Assembly (NCBI GenBank): GCA_964645045.1
Contig: CAZXYZ010000007.1
Location: 62,001 to 126,000, forward strand
Source: Anammoximicrobium sp964645045
GTDB taxonomy: Bacteria; Planctomycetota; Planctomycetia; Pirellulales; Pirellulaceae
DNA length: 64,000 bases
Direction: 5' to 3'
Below are positions 1-8,752 of the stretch, in pieces (within the stretch, counting starts at the first letter, position 1; the number at the start of each line of letters is the position of its first letter). Below the pieces are notes generated by a model that saw nothing but the letters and a program-made list of their open reading frames with translations, was not told the origin of the DNA and did no database searches. Made by a program: the position numbers and the translations under genes.

Positions 1-366
1 TCCGAGGGCGGGCGGATTTTCATCGGGCTGTCTCACGACGCGGTCAGCGACACCGTCGATTTGAGCGTGCGCGACACCGGCAGCGGCATTCCCGCCGACA
101 AGCTGCCGCGCATTTTCGACCCTTTTTTCAGCACGAAGAAAGGCCCGGACGATAGCGGCAAGGGCGGCACCGGCTTGGGGTTGTCAACCTGCCGGAATAT
201 CATCGAGCAGCATCGCGGCAGGGTCCGCGTGGAGAGCACCGTGGGTGTGGGAACGTGCTTCACGATTAAACTGCCGGTCTACCGCAAGCCGGCGCCCGCG
301 GCGGCTGCCCCGCCCATTGCCGCGGTTGCCATCACGGGGACAACAATTCCCCATGCGATGTCGTGA
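1..366 (+). CDS. Sensor histidine kinase, C-terminal ATPase part (partial)
   Basis: The reading frame is open from the window edge to a TGA at 364-366; the start lies outside. The visible part is the end of a GHKL ATPase domain: the G1 box DTGSGIP, a DPFFSTK F-box segment and the G2 box GGTGLGLS, followed by the usual closing strand (STVGVGTCFTIKLP). These boxes bind ATP for autophosphorylation of the missing HisKA histidine. A short Pro/Ala-rich tail follows and no receiver domain is present. The partner regulator is not in the window. Confidence 0.88.
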   Translation, partial: SEGGRIFIGLSHDAVSDTVDLSVRDTGSGIPADKLPRIFDPFFSTKKGPDDSGKGGTGLGLSTCRNIIEQHRGRVRVESTVGVGTCFTIKLPVYRKPAPAAAAPPIAAVAITGTTIPHAMS

Positions 367-372
367 AGGCTG

Positions 373-990
373 TCACGCCCCCGCCGTCCGATCCCGGATA
401 TCTTGCAGGATTCGTTGTTCCAACGAGGCATCGCGTCCCAAGGGGATCCAGCCCAAGGTAAAGCTGTCAGCGCCCGGTTCCTCCTTGTTCCGGCTCAACG
501 TCGTCTCGTGACGAACGCGACTCTGGCCGACGCTAGCGTGCTGAGGACTTGCCAGGTCTTCCAACTCTTTGTAGACCGCCAAGTCGATAAAATAGCCACC
601 GCCGGTCGGGGTGACCCTGACGACGGCCCGGCGGCGAATCGACTGCAGCGTAGATTGGAGCCTTTCCGGGCCGTGGGTGGAATCCTTTCGCCACGGCTCC
701 AACAGCGTGGCGCCGCCGACGGGAAACGTCTCGATTCGGCCTTCGAGCAGAACGTCGCCGACTTGCCGAACACGTTCCTCGCGTTGGATCACGAAATAGT
801 CATCGAGTGCGTCGACAACTTGATCCCAGAGCAAATCGCGATCCGCAACCGCGACTAGCATTGGGTTCTGCAGGCCAGGCGCTGGCGGAGTGGTTGGGTC
901 GACCAAGGAGCCATGCGGATACCAGCCGCATCCCGGCGTGCCGCCAACCAGCACGACAAAGACGAGCCAGACGCGAGTCCAAAGAAACAT
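373..990 (-). CDS. Putative lipoprotein of unknown function
   Basis: I start this at the Met at 990 (205 aa) because it opens a good lipoprotein signal: MFLWTR, a hydrophobic stretch, then GGTPGCGW with Cys as the likely lipidated residue. The frame is open for a further 113 codons upstream, but that part has no protein-like character. The mature part has mixed alpha/beta composition and a conserved-looking GGYFIDLAVYKELEDL segment. I do not recognise the family. It converges on the kinase at 1-366, leaving only 6 bp between the stops. Confidence 0.6.
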   Translation of the reverse strand: MFLWTRVWLVFVVLVGGTPGCGWYPHGSLVDPTTPPAPGLQNPMLVAVADRDLLWDQVVDALDDYFVIQREERVRQVGDVLLEGRIETFPVGGATLLEPWRKDSTHGPERLQSTLQSIRRRAVVRVTPTGGGYFIDLAVYKELEDLASPQHASVGQSRVRHETTLSRNKEEPGADSFTLGWIPLGRDASLEQRILQDIRDRTAGA

Positions 991-1361
991 CGAAACCCCG
1001 CTGGGCAAGCCAGGAAACACTGCGAACGTCACTGCCAAAGGGCCGTTAGTTTTGCGAGAAGATGGAAAGGCTGCAAGATCAGTCCGGCGCAATGGAATTG
1101 CCGACAAGACGTTCCAGCCGTTGACATAAGGCCGATGCCACCGTAGTATGCTCAGTTTCCCGAGGTGGCATGCTCGGAACACCCTAAAATGCGGCTGGTT
1201 GGTGGTAATTTTTGCCGGCCAGATGCACGTGCGAGCGTCAAGCTCTGCGATAGCGATAAGTTCCTGTTCAGTAACGTTTTGCGTGCCATCAAGGCGCTCG
1301 GCGCGTCCGTTGTGGCGGGTTATTGACAAGTGTTCCCCTGTGTAAGTGTTGGATTGAGGCT
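991..1361. other. Intergenic region upstream of rpmF
   Basis: This 371-bp divergent region between the lipoprotein gene and rpmF should hold both promoters. I see no tRNA, riboswitch-like structure or convincing terminator in it, only short overlapping frames without protein character. Confidence 0.4.
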
Positions 1362-1544
1362 ATGGCGGTTCCCAAGAGAAGGCAGTCGAATTCACGAACG
1401 GGCAAGCGTCGTTCGCATCATCACAAAAAGGCAAAGCAGTTGACTTTTTGCCCGAAGTGCAGCACGGCCGTACCGACCCACGTAGTGTGCCCCAATTGCG
1501 GCTACTACATGGGACGCGTCGTGGTCGAGTCCGCTGAGGAGTAG
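1362..1544 (+). CDS. rpmF: Ribosomal protein bL32
   Basis: A 60-residue protein beginning MAVPKRRQSNSRTGKRRSHH, the standard start of bL32. It has the zinc-ribbon pair CPKC...CPNC in the second half. bL32 is a structural protein of the large ribosomal subunit near the peptidyl-transferase region. The upstream GGATTGAG is a weak Shine-Dalgarno sequence that fits the ATG. It leads directly into fabD (14 bp gap), the common bacterial pairing of rpmF with fatty-acid synthesis genes; plsX and fabH, often between them, are absent here. Confidence 0.96.
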   Translation: MAVPKRRQSNSRTGKRRSHHHKKAKQLTFCPKCSTAVPTHVVCPNCGYYMGRVVVESAEE

Positions 1545-1558
1545 ACGAGGAGCGGGCT

Positions 1559-2470
1559 TTGAGCAAGATCGCTGTGTTGTTTCCCGGTCAAGGTGCGCAG
1601 ACCGTCGGCATGGGGGCTTCGCTGGTCGAGCAGTTGCCTGCGGCCTGTGATTTGTTTGCGCGCGCGGCCGACGTGCTGGGCTACGACTTGGCGGAGATTT
1701 GCTTCCACGGCCCTGCCGAGGTCCTGGATTCGACCGAATACAGCCAGCCCGCGTTGTTCGTGACTAGCTTGGCGGCGTTGGAGTTGCTGCGGCAGGAATC
1801 GCCGCAGACGGTCGAGGCGTGCGCCGCGGCAGCAGGGCTGAGCCTGGGCGAGTACACGGCGATCGTCTTTGCCGGTGCGATCGAGTTCGAGGCGGGACTG
1901 AAATTGGTCCAGCAGCGTGGGCAGGCCATGCAGGAGGCTTCGGATCGTACGCCCAGTGGCATGGTCAGCATTCTGGGGATGGACCGCGCGCAAGTTGAGA
2001 AACTGTGTGACGAGGTTCGTCAGGACGGGGAGGTTCTGCAGTGTGCGAACTTCTTATGTCCCAGCAATATCGCTGTTTCCGGTCACAATGCCGCCTGTGA
2101 GAGGATTGCCGATGCGGCGGCCAAGGCCGGCGCCATGAAGGTTGTTCCGCTGGCCGTGGCCGGCGCGTTTCACACGCCGATCATGGGTTCTGCCGTGGAT
2201 CGCCTCGCTGCCGCTTTGGCCGATGTTCCCATGCGCAAGCCGAGGATTCCCGTCATCTCCAATGTGGATGCGCGGCCGCACGATGATCCGGAAGAAATGC
2301 GCCAGCTGCTGATTCGCCAGGTCGTTTCCCCCGTATGTTGGGAAGACTCGATGCGTTATCTGCTGGGCGAAGGCTTCGACCTGTTCTACGAAATTGGGGC
2401 TGGCCGAGTCCTGCGGGGGCTATTGAAGCGGATCGATCGCCGGGCGACTTGCGAGAACATTACCTGTTGA
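1559..2470 (+). CDS. fabD: Malonyl-CoA:ACP transacylase
   Basis: A 303-aa protein of normal FabD length that moves malonyl groups from CoA to acyl carrier protein in the cytoplasm. Visible motifs are GQGAQ near the N-terminus, the nucleophile elbow GLSLGE (Ser95), QQRG with Arg120 that binds the malonyl carboxylate, and AGAFHTPIM with the catalytic His205. The start is TTG at 1559, preceded at good spacing by GACGAGGAG; no better ATG fits. It lies between rpmF and fabG in one transcription direction, as expected for a fatty-acid operon. Confidence 0.95.
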   Translation: MSKIAVLFPGQGAQTVGMGASLVEQLPAACDLFARAADVLGYDLAEICFHGPAEVLDSTEYSQPALFVTSLAALELLRQESPQTVEACAAAAGLSLGEYTAIVFAGAIEFEAGLKLVQQRGQAMQEASDRTPSGMVSILGMDRAQVEKLCDEVRQDGEVLQCANFLCPSNIAVSGHNAACERIADAAAKAGAMKVVPLAVAGAFHTPIMGSAVDRLAAALADVPMRKPRIPVISNVDARPHDDPEEMRQLLIRQVVSPVCWEDSMRYLLGEGFDLFYEIGAGRVLRGLLKRIDRRATCENITC

Positions 2471-2588
2471 GCGAGGATTGGCAATTCGCCACGATGGCCG
2501 GCACCGAGGTACCGTCGGCAAGGAATGCGGGGGCCCTGGCTGGAGTCGGCTCCGAGGTCGCGGAGGAGCCAGCGGAGGAGTTACTTTC

Positions 2589-3359
2589 ATGTCGGATCAA
2601 CCCACAATTGGTCTCTCGGCGAACTTGGCCGGGCAGGTTGCGCTGGTCACCGGTGCCTCTCGCGGGCTGGGCAAGGCGATCGCCATCGAACTGGCGCGCA
2701 ACGGAGCGCGAGTTGCCTGTGTGGCCCGGGACACCGAGAAATTGGCGGAAACGGTTACGGCAATCGGTCAGGCGGGTGGTCAGGCGGAGGCGTTCGCGTG
2801 CAATGTCAAAGAACGGAAATCGGTGGATACACTGGTGGACGGGATTTGCGCTCAATGGGGACGGCTGGATATCCTGATTAACAACGCCGGAGTCACTCGC
2901 GACACGTTGTTGCCGCGGATGACCGACGAGGAGTGGGACGAGGTCATTTCGACGAATCTGACGGGTGCGTTTCTGTTTGCCAGGGCGGCCTCGCGGCACA
3001 TGATGATGGCTAAGTACGGACGGATCATCAACATCGCCAGCGTGACGGGGATTGTGGGCAACCCCGGCCAGACAAACTATTCGGCCACGAAGGCCGGCCT
3101 GATTGGCTTCACGCGCAGCTTGGCCCGCGAGTTGGCGGGGCGCAAAGTCACCATCAACGCGGTCGCGCCTGGCTTTATCACCAGTGACATGACCAAACAG
3201 TTGGGGCCGGTGATTTTGGAGGAGGCCAAAAAGCGAATTCCCGCCAAGCGATTGGGGACACCCGAGGACGTGGCGGGGGCCGTATTGTTCCTGGCGAGTC
3301 CCGCGGCGTCCTATGTCACGGGGCAAGTGATCGTGGTCGATGGTGGCATGACGGGGTGA
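2589..3359 (+). CDS. fabG: 3-oxoacyl-ACP reductase
   Basis: A 256-aa short-chain dehydrogenase that reduces 3-ketoacyl-ACP with NADPH. It shows the dinucleotide motif TGASRGLG, the structural NNAG, and the Ser151-Tyr164-Lys168 triad in IASVTG and YSATK. The typical C-terminal tail VTGQVIVVDGGMTG is present. I chose ATG 2589 because GGAGGAG lies just upstream; the frame is open another 37 codons but without protein character. Position between fabD and acpP supports FabG over other SDR enzymes. Confidence 0.95.
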   Translation: MSDQPTIGLSANLAGQVALVTGASRGLGKAIAIELARNGARVACVARDTEKLAETVTAIGQAGGQAEAFACNVKERKSVDTLVDGICAQWGRLDILINNAGVTRDTLLPRMTDEEWDEVISTNLTGAFLFARAASRHMMMAKYGRIINIASVTGIVGNPGQTNYSATKAGLIGFTRSLARELAGRKVTINAVAPGFITSDMTKQLGPVILEEAKKRIPAKRLGTPEDVAGAVLFLASPAASYVTGQVIVVDGGMTG

Positions 3360-3386
3360 GCGGAAAGCTTTCTCTTTGATCCTATC

Positions 3387-3416
3387 TTGACCAAGCTTGA
3401 CAGAATCCTTTATGTT
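3387..3416 (+). promoter_or_regulatory. Possible promoter ahead of acpP
   Basis: TTGACC at 3387-3392 and TATGTT at 3411-3416 are spaced by 18 bp in the 163-bp gap before acpP, which resembles a housekeeping sigma promoter. Separate promotion of acpP would suit the high ACP demand of a cell. This is a pattern match only. Confidence 0.3.
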
Positions 3417-3522
3417 CTTGCGGTTTACGTTCCGAAATAGGGCTTGATTACAGTTCGATTCAGGCTTTAAGCTACGCCGGGCTCGAATTCCTGGTTTTTT
3501 GCTACGTGGGAGGAATCTAGAA

Positions 3523-3762
3523 GTGTCTTCAGTTGCAGAACGAGTGATTGACATTGTTGCCGAACAACTCGGCGTCGACAAAGAGAAGGTGAAGCCGGAA
3601 ACGCACTTCATCAACGACTTGGGTGCCGATTCGCTGGATACCGTCGAGCTGGTGATGGAGTTGGAGGAGGAATTCGACATCAACATCCCGGACGACGCGG
3701 CCGAGAAGATCGAGACGGTCGGTCAGGCGATCAAGTTCATCGAAGAAGCGCAATCCTCCTGA
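3523..3762 (+). CDS. acpP: Acyl carrier protein
   Basis: A 79-aa acidic protein with the ACP signature GADSLDTVEL; Ser37 is the 4'-phosphopantetheine attachment site. It carries growing acyl chains as thioesters. The start is GTG at 3523, preceded by GGGAGGAA at ideal spacing, which gives the normal ACP length; the in-frame TTG-type start further upstream would add residues not seen in the family. fabF follows 19 bp downstream. Confidence 0.96.
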   Translation: MSSVAERVIDIVAEQLGVDKEKVKPETHFINDLGADSLDTVELVMELEEEFDINIPDDAAEKIETVGQAIKFIEEAQSS

Positions 3763-3781
3763 CAGTGTGTGAGCGATCAGC

Positions 3782-5032
3782 ATGAAACGACGGGTTGTCG
3801 TCACCGGCCTGGGAGTCGTCACGTCGCTGAGTTTGAAGGTCGAAGACCTCTTTGATCGTTTGTGTCGCGGCGAAAGCGGAGTCCACCTGATTCGCCAGTT
3901 CGACACGGCGGACTACAAAGTCAAATTCGGCGGCGATATCTACGACTGGGACGCCGGCGATTATATCGACAAGAAGGAAGTCAAGCGGATCGACCGGTTC
4001 ACCCAATTCGCTTTGGTGGCCGGAATCGACGCCGTGCGCGACTCGGGCTTGGATCTCGCCAAGGAAGAGCCGTTCCGGTGCGGCGTGATTTTGGGATCGG
4101 GCATTGGCGGCTTGAATGAGATTGAAACGCAGATGGCGCGCTTGTTGTTCAAGGGCCCGGACCGCGTTTCGGCACTCACCATTCCCAAGCTGATGCTGAA
4201 CGCCGCCGGCGGCAACCTGTCGATCCATTTCGGGATCCGAGGTCCCAATTACACCGTCGCCACGGCCTGCGCCAGCGCGACGAACGCGATTGGGGACGCC
4301 TTCAAGACGATTCAGTACGACGACGCCGACGTCATGCTGACCGGCGGAACCGAAGCCGCAGTGACTCCGATGGGGGTCAGCGGATTCCAGAACATGAGGG
4401 CCCTCTCGATGCGAAATGACGACCCGCCGCGGGCGAGTAGGCCGTTTGACATCGATCGCGACGGCTTCGTGTTGTCCGAGGGTGCGGGCCTGTTGGTGCT
4501 GGAAGAATTGGAACATGCCAAGTCGCGTGGCGCACGGATCTATGCCGAGATCTTGGGCTTCGGTGCCAGCGGCGACGGCGGGCACATCACCCAGCCCGAT
4601 GAACAAGGGCAAGGAGCGGCCCGGGCCATGGCTTGCGCCCTGCGAGACGCACGCATGGACCCCTCCGAGATGGTCTACATCAATGCCCACGGCACCAGCA
4701 CGCCACTGGGCGACAAGGCGGAAACCTCCGCGATGAAAAGCGTATTCGGGGAGTATGCCAAACGGCTGAGCATCTCGAGCACGAAGAGCAACTTGGGACA
4801 TACGTTGGGGGCCAGCGGCGGAATCGAACTGGTGGTCACGATCAAGGCCATCGAGCGCAGCGTAGTACCGCCCACCATCAACCTGCAGACACCGGATCCC
4901 GATTGCGATTTGGATTACACGCCCAACCAGCCTCGAGAGCGCGACATCAAGGTTGCGATGAGCAACAGTTTTGGGTTCGGCGGCCATAACGCTTCGGTCA
5001 TCGTCGGCCGGCTGCAGAACGGTGCGGCCTGA
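3782..5032 (+). CDS. fabF: 3-oxoacyl-ACP synthase II
   Basis: A 416-aa condensing enzyme that elongates acyl-ACP with malonyl-ACP. The thiolase-fold triad is at Cys163 (TACASA), His303 (NAHGTST) and His340 (LGHTLGASG), the same numbers as in E. coli FabF. GSGIGG and the glycine-rich end FGFGGHN are also present. It follows acpP closely and precedes by 15 bp an AcpH-like gene, suggesting one transcript. Confidence 0.96.
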   Translation: MKRRVVVTGLGVVTSLSLKVEDLFDRLCRGESGVHLIRQFDTADYKVKFGGDIYDWDAGDYIDKKEVKRIDRFTQFALVAGIDAVRDSGLDLAKEEPFRCGVILGSGIGGLNEIETQMARLLFKGPDRVSALTIPKLMLNAAGGNLSIHFGIRGPNYTVATACASATNAIGDAFKTIQYDDADVMLTGGTEAAVTPMGVSGFQNMRALSMRNDDPPRASRPFDIDRDGFVLSEGAGLLVLEELEHAKSRGARIYAEILGFGASGDGGHITQPDEQGQGAARAMACALRDARMDPSEMVYINAHGTSTPLGDKAETSAMKSVFGEYAKRLSISSTKSNLGHTLGASGGIELVVTIKAIERSVVPPTINLQTPDPDCDLDYTPNQPRERDIKVAMSNSFGFGGHNASVIVGRLQNGAA

Positions 5033-5047
5033 ACCCGCGCGCCGCTC

Positions 5048-5710
5048 ATGAACTACTTTGCCCACGCGCTGCCGTTCCTCGATCGTCCCTATTTCGTGGC
5101 GGGCACGGCGGTGCCCGATTGGCTGAGTGTGATCGACCGTAAGATGCGGGTCCGGTCCAAGGCGGCCCAGACGCTGATGACTCACGAGGATCCGCGCATC
5201 GCGGATGTGGCTGCCGGAATTGTCCAGCACCATCACGACGACCGCTGGTTTCATCAAACCCGCGCATTCGCCGAATTGAGCCTGCAGCTGACGGCGTCAG
5301 TCCGTGGGGTCTTGTCGCACGACGACGGCTTCCGCCCCAGTTTCCTGGGGCACATCCTGGTCGAGATCCTCCTGGACGCCGTGCTGATCGCCGGCGCGCC
5401 GGCTCGACTGGACGAGTACCACGAAGTGTTGCAGAGCGTCGATCCGCAGCTGGTGGGCGACGTCGTCAATCAATTGGCGAACCGCCCGTCGGAGTTATGG
5501 CCGGTCTTCATTCCGCATTTTTGTGCCGAACGGTTCTTGTATGACTACTTGGAGGATGCGAAACTGCTGGCACGGTTGAACGGTGTGATGCGGCGACTGC
5601 ACCTACCGCCGCTGCCCGACGAGTTCCTAACCCTCTTGCCGGCAGCCCGCCACGCCGTCGCCCAACGCCGCCAAGAGTTGCTGACGCCGCCAGTGACCAG
5701 TGACCAGTGA
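5048..5710 (+). CDS. AcpH-like protein (possible ACP phosphodiesterase)
   Basis: A 220-aa protein starting MNYFAHALPFL. It resembles ACP phosphodiesterase (AcpH, which removes the phosphopantetheine arm from ACP) in the N-terminal NYFAH, the segment VAAGIVQHHHDDRWFH that parallels AGIxxHRxID, and the later LGHILVEILLDAVL helix; a metal-binding HD-like role for these His/Asp residues is plausible. Similarity is distant, so a substrate is not proven. Position right after acpP-fabF supports a link to ACP. The last codons lie inside a 7-bp tandem repeat, so the C-terminus (VTSDQ) is repeat-encoded. Confidence 0.55.
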   Translation: MNYFAHALPFLDRPYFVAGTAVPDWLSVIDRKMRVRSKAAQTLMTHEDPRIADVAAGIVQHHHDDRWFHQTRAFAELSLQLTASVRGVLSHDDGFRPSFLGHILVEILLDAVLIAGAPARLDEYHEVLQSVDPQLVGDVVNQLANRPSELWPVFIPHFCAERFLYDYLEDAKLLARLNGVMRRLHLPPLPDEFLTLLPAARHAVAQRRQELLTPPVTSDQ

Positions 5711-5739
5711 CCAGTGACCAGTGACAAATGACCAGTGAT
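5691..5739. repeat. Heptamer tandem repeat CAGTGAC
   Basis: Seven 7-bp units follow each other: five CAGTGAC, then AAATGAC and CAGTGAT. The stop codon of the AcpH-like gene (5708-5710) lies inside, and the array ends just before the AAAGGAGAG ribosome site of the next gene. A pure 7-bp repeat over a gene end is prone to slippage, which would alter the last residues of the upstream protein. Confidence 0.85.
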
Positions 5740-5756
5740 CAAAGGAGAGACCAATC

Positions 5757-6602
5757 ATGAAGTTCGGCATGAACCTGTTGCTATGGACGGGCGAGTTGCA
5801 CGAGGGACTGCTGCCCGTGCTCGAATCGCTCAAGAAGATGGGCTACGACGGCGTCGAGTTGCCGCTGTTCAACACCGGCCTGGACTACGCCGCGTGGGGC
5901 CGGCGGCTGGACGACATGGGACTGGAGCGGACCGCCGTCACCGTCCGGGGCGAGGCCGACAACCCGATGAGTCCGGATCCGGCCGTGCGCGCCCTGGGCA
6001 TCGCAAACACGAAACGCGCGATCGATTGCTGCCAGGCGGCTCGCGCCACGGCGCTGGTCGGCCCGTTCCATTCCGCGCTGGGTTTCTTCACCGGCAAAGG
6101 ACCCACGGCGGACGAATGGAAGTGGGCCGTGGACAGCATGCGTCCGGTGGCGGAGTACGCGGGCCAGGCTGGCGTCACGCTGGGTCTGGAAGCGCTGAAC
6201 CGGTTTGAGTGCTATCTGCTGAATACCCACGCCGACTCGACGCGTTTCGTCCGCGAAGTGAACCATCCGAACTGCCGCGCCATGTACGACACGTTCCACG
6301 CGCACATCGAGGAGAAGAGCATCCCGCAGGCGATCCGCGCCGTCGCCCCGGTGCTGTGCCACGTCCACATCTCGGAGAACGACCGCAGCACGCCGGGACA
6401 GGGCAATGTCCGCTGGGCCGAAAACTTCGACACGCTGAAGGAGATCGGCTATGACGGCTGGCTGACGATCGAAGCCTTTGGGATGGCCCTGCCCGAATTG
6501 GTCGCCGCCACCAAGATCTGGCGCCGCATGTACCAGAGCGAAGAACAACTGGCCCGTGACGGCCTGGCGTTCATGAAGTCGCAATACGCCCAACGCTGGT
6601 AA
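5757..6602 (+). CDS. Sugar phosphate isomerase/epimerase (ketose 3-epimerase-like)
   Basis: A 281-aa TIM-barrel protein of the xylose-isomerase-like superfamily. Candidate divalent-metal ligands of the ketose 3-epimerase type are Glu145 (LEALNRFE), Asp178 (YDTFHAH), His204 (VHISENDR) and Glu239 (IEAFG), matching the order found in D-tagatose/D-psicose 3-epimerases. GKGP and ENDR segments also occur in that group. AAAGGAGAG precedes the ATG. It heads a run with an oxidoreductase and a second isomerase, so it probably acts on a ketose or oxidised sugar; the exact substrate cannot be read from the sequence. Confidence 0.85.
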   Translation: MKFGMNLLLWTGELHEGLLPVLESLKKMGYDGVELPLFNTGLDYAAWGRRLDDMGLERTAVTVRGEADNPMSPDPAVRALGIANTKRAIDCCQAARATALVGPFHSALGFFTGKGPTADEWKWAVDSMRPVAEYAGQAGVTLGLEALNRFECYLLNTHADSTRFVREVNHPNCRAMYDTFHAHIEEKSIPQAIRAVAPVLCHVHISENDRSTPGQGNVRWAENFDTLKEIGYDGWLTIEAFGMALPELVAATKIWRRMYQSEEQLARDGLAFMKSQYAQRW

Positions 6603-6672
6603 TTTTTTACCCGGACATCGTGAGCCGCAAGGCGCTAGCCGCGGGTTTTGGCGGAACAACAGGAGATCTTGC

Positions 6673-7824
6673 ATGAAAGATGTCGGAGTCGCCGTCGTCG
6701 GTGCGGGTTTCATTGGGCCGGTTCACGTCGAAGGCTTGCGGCGGGCCGGAGTGACCGTCACCGGCATCCTTGGAGTGTCGGACGACGAATCGAATACGGC
6801 GGCGGCCAACCTCGGGCTGCCGCGGGCCTATCGCAACTTCGAAGAAATACTCGCCGATGCGTCCGTCACCGCCCTGCACATTGCCACTCCCAATCGACTG
6901 CACTTTGCGTTGGCCCGGCAGGCGTTGCAGGCCGGCAAGCACGTGATGTGCGAAAAGCCGCTGGCCATGAACTCACGCGAATCGGCCGAACTGGCCGCTC
7001 TGGCGGCCAAGACCAAGTTGGCCGCGGGTGTGAACTACAACATTCGCTATTACCCGCTGTGCCTGCAGATGCGCGAAATGGTCCGCGGCGGGGAACTGGG
7101 CAAGGTGTTTTCGGTCTGCGGCAGCTACGTCCAGGATTGGCTGCTGTACCCAACGGACTACAACTGGCGCGTGCTGGCGGAAGAGGGCGGCGAACTGCGC
7201 GCGGTCGCGGACATCGGCACCCACTGGCTGGACCTGATCCATTCGATCACCGGGTTGGAAGTCGAATCGGTCTGCGCTGACCTGGCCACGGTTCATCCCG
7301 TGCGGCAGCGGCCCAAGGGGGAAGTCGAGACGTTCTCGGGCAAGACGGGCAAGACGATCGCGACCGAGCCGGTCGAAATCAAGACGGAGGATTCCGGTTG
7401 TATCCTGCTGCAGTTTGCCGGCGGCGGCCGCGGCTGTTTGCATGTTTCTCAAGTAACCGCGGGGCGGAAGAACTGCTTGCGACTGGAATTGGCCGGGTCC
7501 GGCGGTGCGGTGGCTTGGAACAGTGAGCAGCCGAACGAGTTGTGGATCGGCCATCGCGAGCGGGCCAACGAACTGCTGATCCGCGATCCGGCCCTCGTCG
7601 CCGGCGCCGTCCGGCCGTACATCAGTTTTCCCGGCGGGCATAACGAAGGATTTCCCGACACGTTCAAACAGTGCTTCCGCGCTTTCTACGGTTACATCCG
7701 CCAAGGCGATTTTGCCGCCCAGCCGACGTTTCCCACGTTCGCCGACGGCCATCGCGAAATCGCGTTGTGCGAAGCGATCCTGGCCAGCCACCGGCAACGC
7801 CAGTGGGTAGCGGTCGGCAAGTAG
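6673..7824 (+). CDS. Gfo/Idh/MocA family NAD(P)-dependent oxidoreductase
   Basis: A 383-aa dehydrogenase with the Rossmann motif VGAGFIGPVH at the N-terminus and the family signature CEKPLAMNSRESAEL, whose Lys takes part in catalysis. ADIGTHWLDLIHS carries the conserved Asp/His pair of the substrate site. Members oxidise or isomerise sugars, inositols and glycosides. AGGAG precedes the ATG. It lies between two sugar isomerase genes (70 bp and 10 bp gaps), which suggests a shared sugar-breakdown route. Confidence 0.92.
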   Translation: MKDVGVAVVGAGFIGPVHVEGLRRAGVTVTGILGVSDDESNTAAANLGLPRAYRNFEEILADASVTALHIATPNRLHFALARQALQAGKHVMCEKPLAMNSRESAELAALAAKTKLAAGVNYNIRYYPLCLQMREMVRGGELGKVFSVCGSYVQDWLLYPTDYNWRVLAEEGGELRAVADIGTHWLDLIHSITGLEVESVCADLATVHPVRQRPKGEVETFSGKTGKTIATEPVEIKTEDSGCILLQFAGGGRGCLHVSQVTAGRKNCLRLELAGSGGAVAWNSEQPNELWIGHRERANELLIRDPALVAGAVRPYISFPGGHNEGFPDTFKQCFRAFYGYIRQGDFAAQPTFPTFADGHREIALCEAILASHRQRQWVAVGK

Positions 7825-7834
7825 GAGCGACACC

Positions 7835-8752
7835 ATGAAGCTAGGATTTGTCAGCGCAATCGTGCCGGACCTGTCGCTGCAGGAGGTGCTCCAGCTGGCG
7901 GCAGACGAAGGTTTTTCGTGCGTCGAACTGATGTGCTGGCCCCACGGCAAGGCCGAGCGGCGGTACGCCGGGGTGACGCACATCGACGTGGATGGGTTGG
8001 ATGAATCTGCGGCGGCCCGCATCCTGGAGCAGACCGCCGCAGCCGGCGTGGCCATCAGCGGACTTGGCTATTATCCGAACCTGCTGACACCGGACCCGGC
8101 CGAAGCCCGCGTGTGCCTGGAGCATCTCAAGCAGGTGATCGCCGCCGCGCGGCTGTTGGGCGTCGGCGTGGTGAACACGTTCATCGGCCGCGACTGGACG
8201 CGATCCGTCGACGACAATTGGCCCCGGTTCCTGGAAATCTGGCGGCCGTTGATTCAATTGGCCGAGTCGCATTCCGTTCGCATCGCCATCGAGAACTGTC
8301 CGATGCTGTTCACCAGCGACGAATGGCCCGGCGGCAAGAACCTGGCTCACTGCCCCGCCGTCTGGCGACGGATGTTCGACGACATTCCCAGCCGTTGTTT
8401 TGGCTTGAACTACGACCCCTCGCACTTGATCTGGCAGCAGATCGATTGCGTTCAGCCGCTGCGCGAGTTCCGCGACCGCATCTTCCATGTGCATGCCAAG
8501 GACGCCAAGATCGAGCGTCACCGCCTGGACGATGTCGGCATCCTGGCGACGCCGTTAGAGTACCATCGGCCCAAGTTGCCGGGTTTGGGCGACGTGCCGT
8601 GGAATCGGTTCTTCTCGGTCTTGACGGACATCGGCTATCAGGGGCCGGTCTGCGTCGAGGTCGAGGACCGTGCATTCGAAGTCGACTTGGATGCGCGCCG
8701 CCGCGCCTTGCGGCAAAGCGCAAACTTCCTGCGGCAATACTTGGTTCCGTAG
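7835..8752 (+). CDS. Sugar phosphate isomerase/epimerase
   Basis: A 305-aa TIM-barrel protein of the AP-endonuclease-2/xylose-isomerase superfamily. Likely metal-site residues are in IAIENCP (Glu), LNYDPSHL (Asp, His), FHVHAKD (His) and VCVEVED (Glu). GTAGGAG precedes the ATG, and only 10 bp separate it from the oxidoreductase, so the two are co-transcribed. It is unlike the isomerase at 5757 in sequence and probably handles a different intermediate. Substrate unknown. Confidence 0.88.
   Translation: MKLGFVSAIVPDLSLQEVLQLAADEGFSCVELMCWPHGKAERRYAGVTHIDVDGLDESAAARILEQTAAAGVAISGLGYYPNLLTPDPAEARVCLEHLKQVIAAARLLGVGVVNTFIGRDWTRSVDDNWPRFLEIWRPLIQLAESHSVRIAIENCPMLFTSDEWPGGKNLAHCPAVWRRMFDDIPSRCFGLNYDPSHLIWQQIDCVQPLREFRDRIFHVHAKDAKIERHRLDDVGILATPLEYHRPKLPGLGDVPWNRFFSVLTDIGYQGPVCVEVEDRAFEVDLDARRRALRQSANFLRQYLVP

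Noticed and set aside
373..1329. Long 318-codon version of the lipoprotein gene
   Set aside because: The extra 113 codons lack protein character and would bury the signal peptide.
2460..3686. A 408-codon minus-strand frame over fabG and acpP
   Set aside because: Antisense of two certain genes.
3737..5257. A 506-codon minus-strand frame opposite fabF
   Set aside because: Lies wholly over acpP, fabF and the next gene, has no motifs and is the antisense shadow typical of GC-rich genes.
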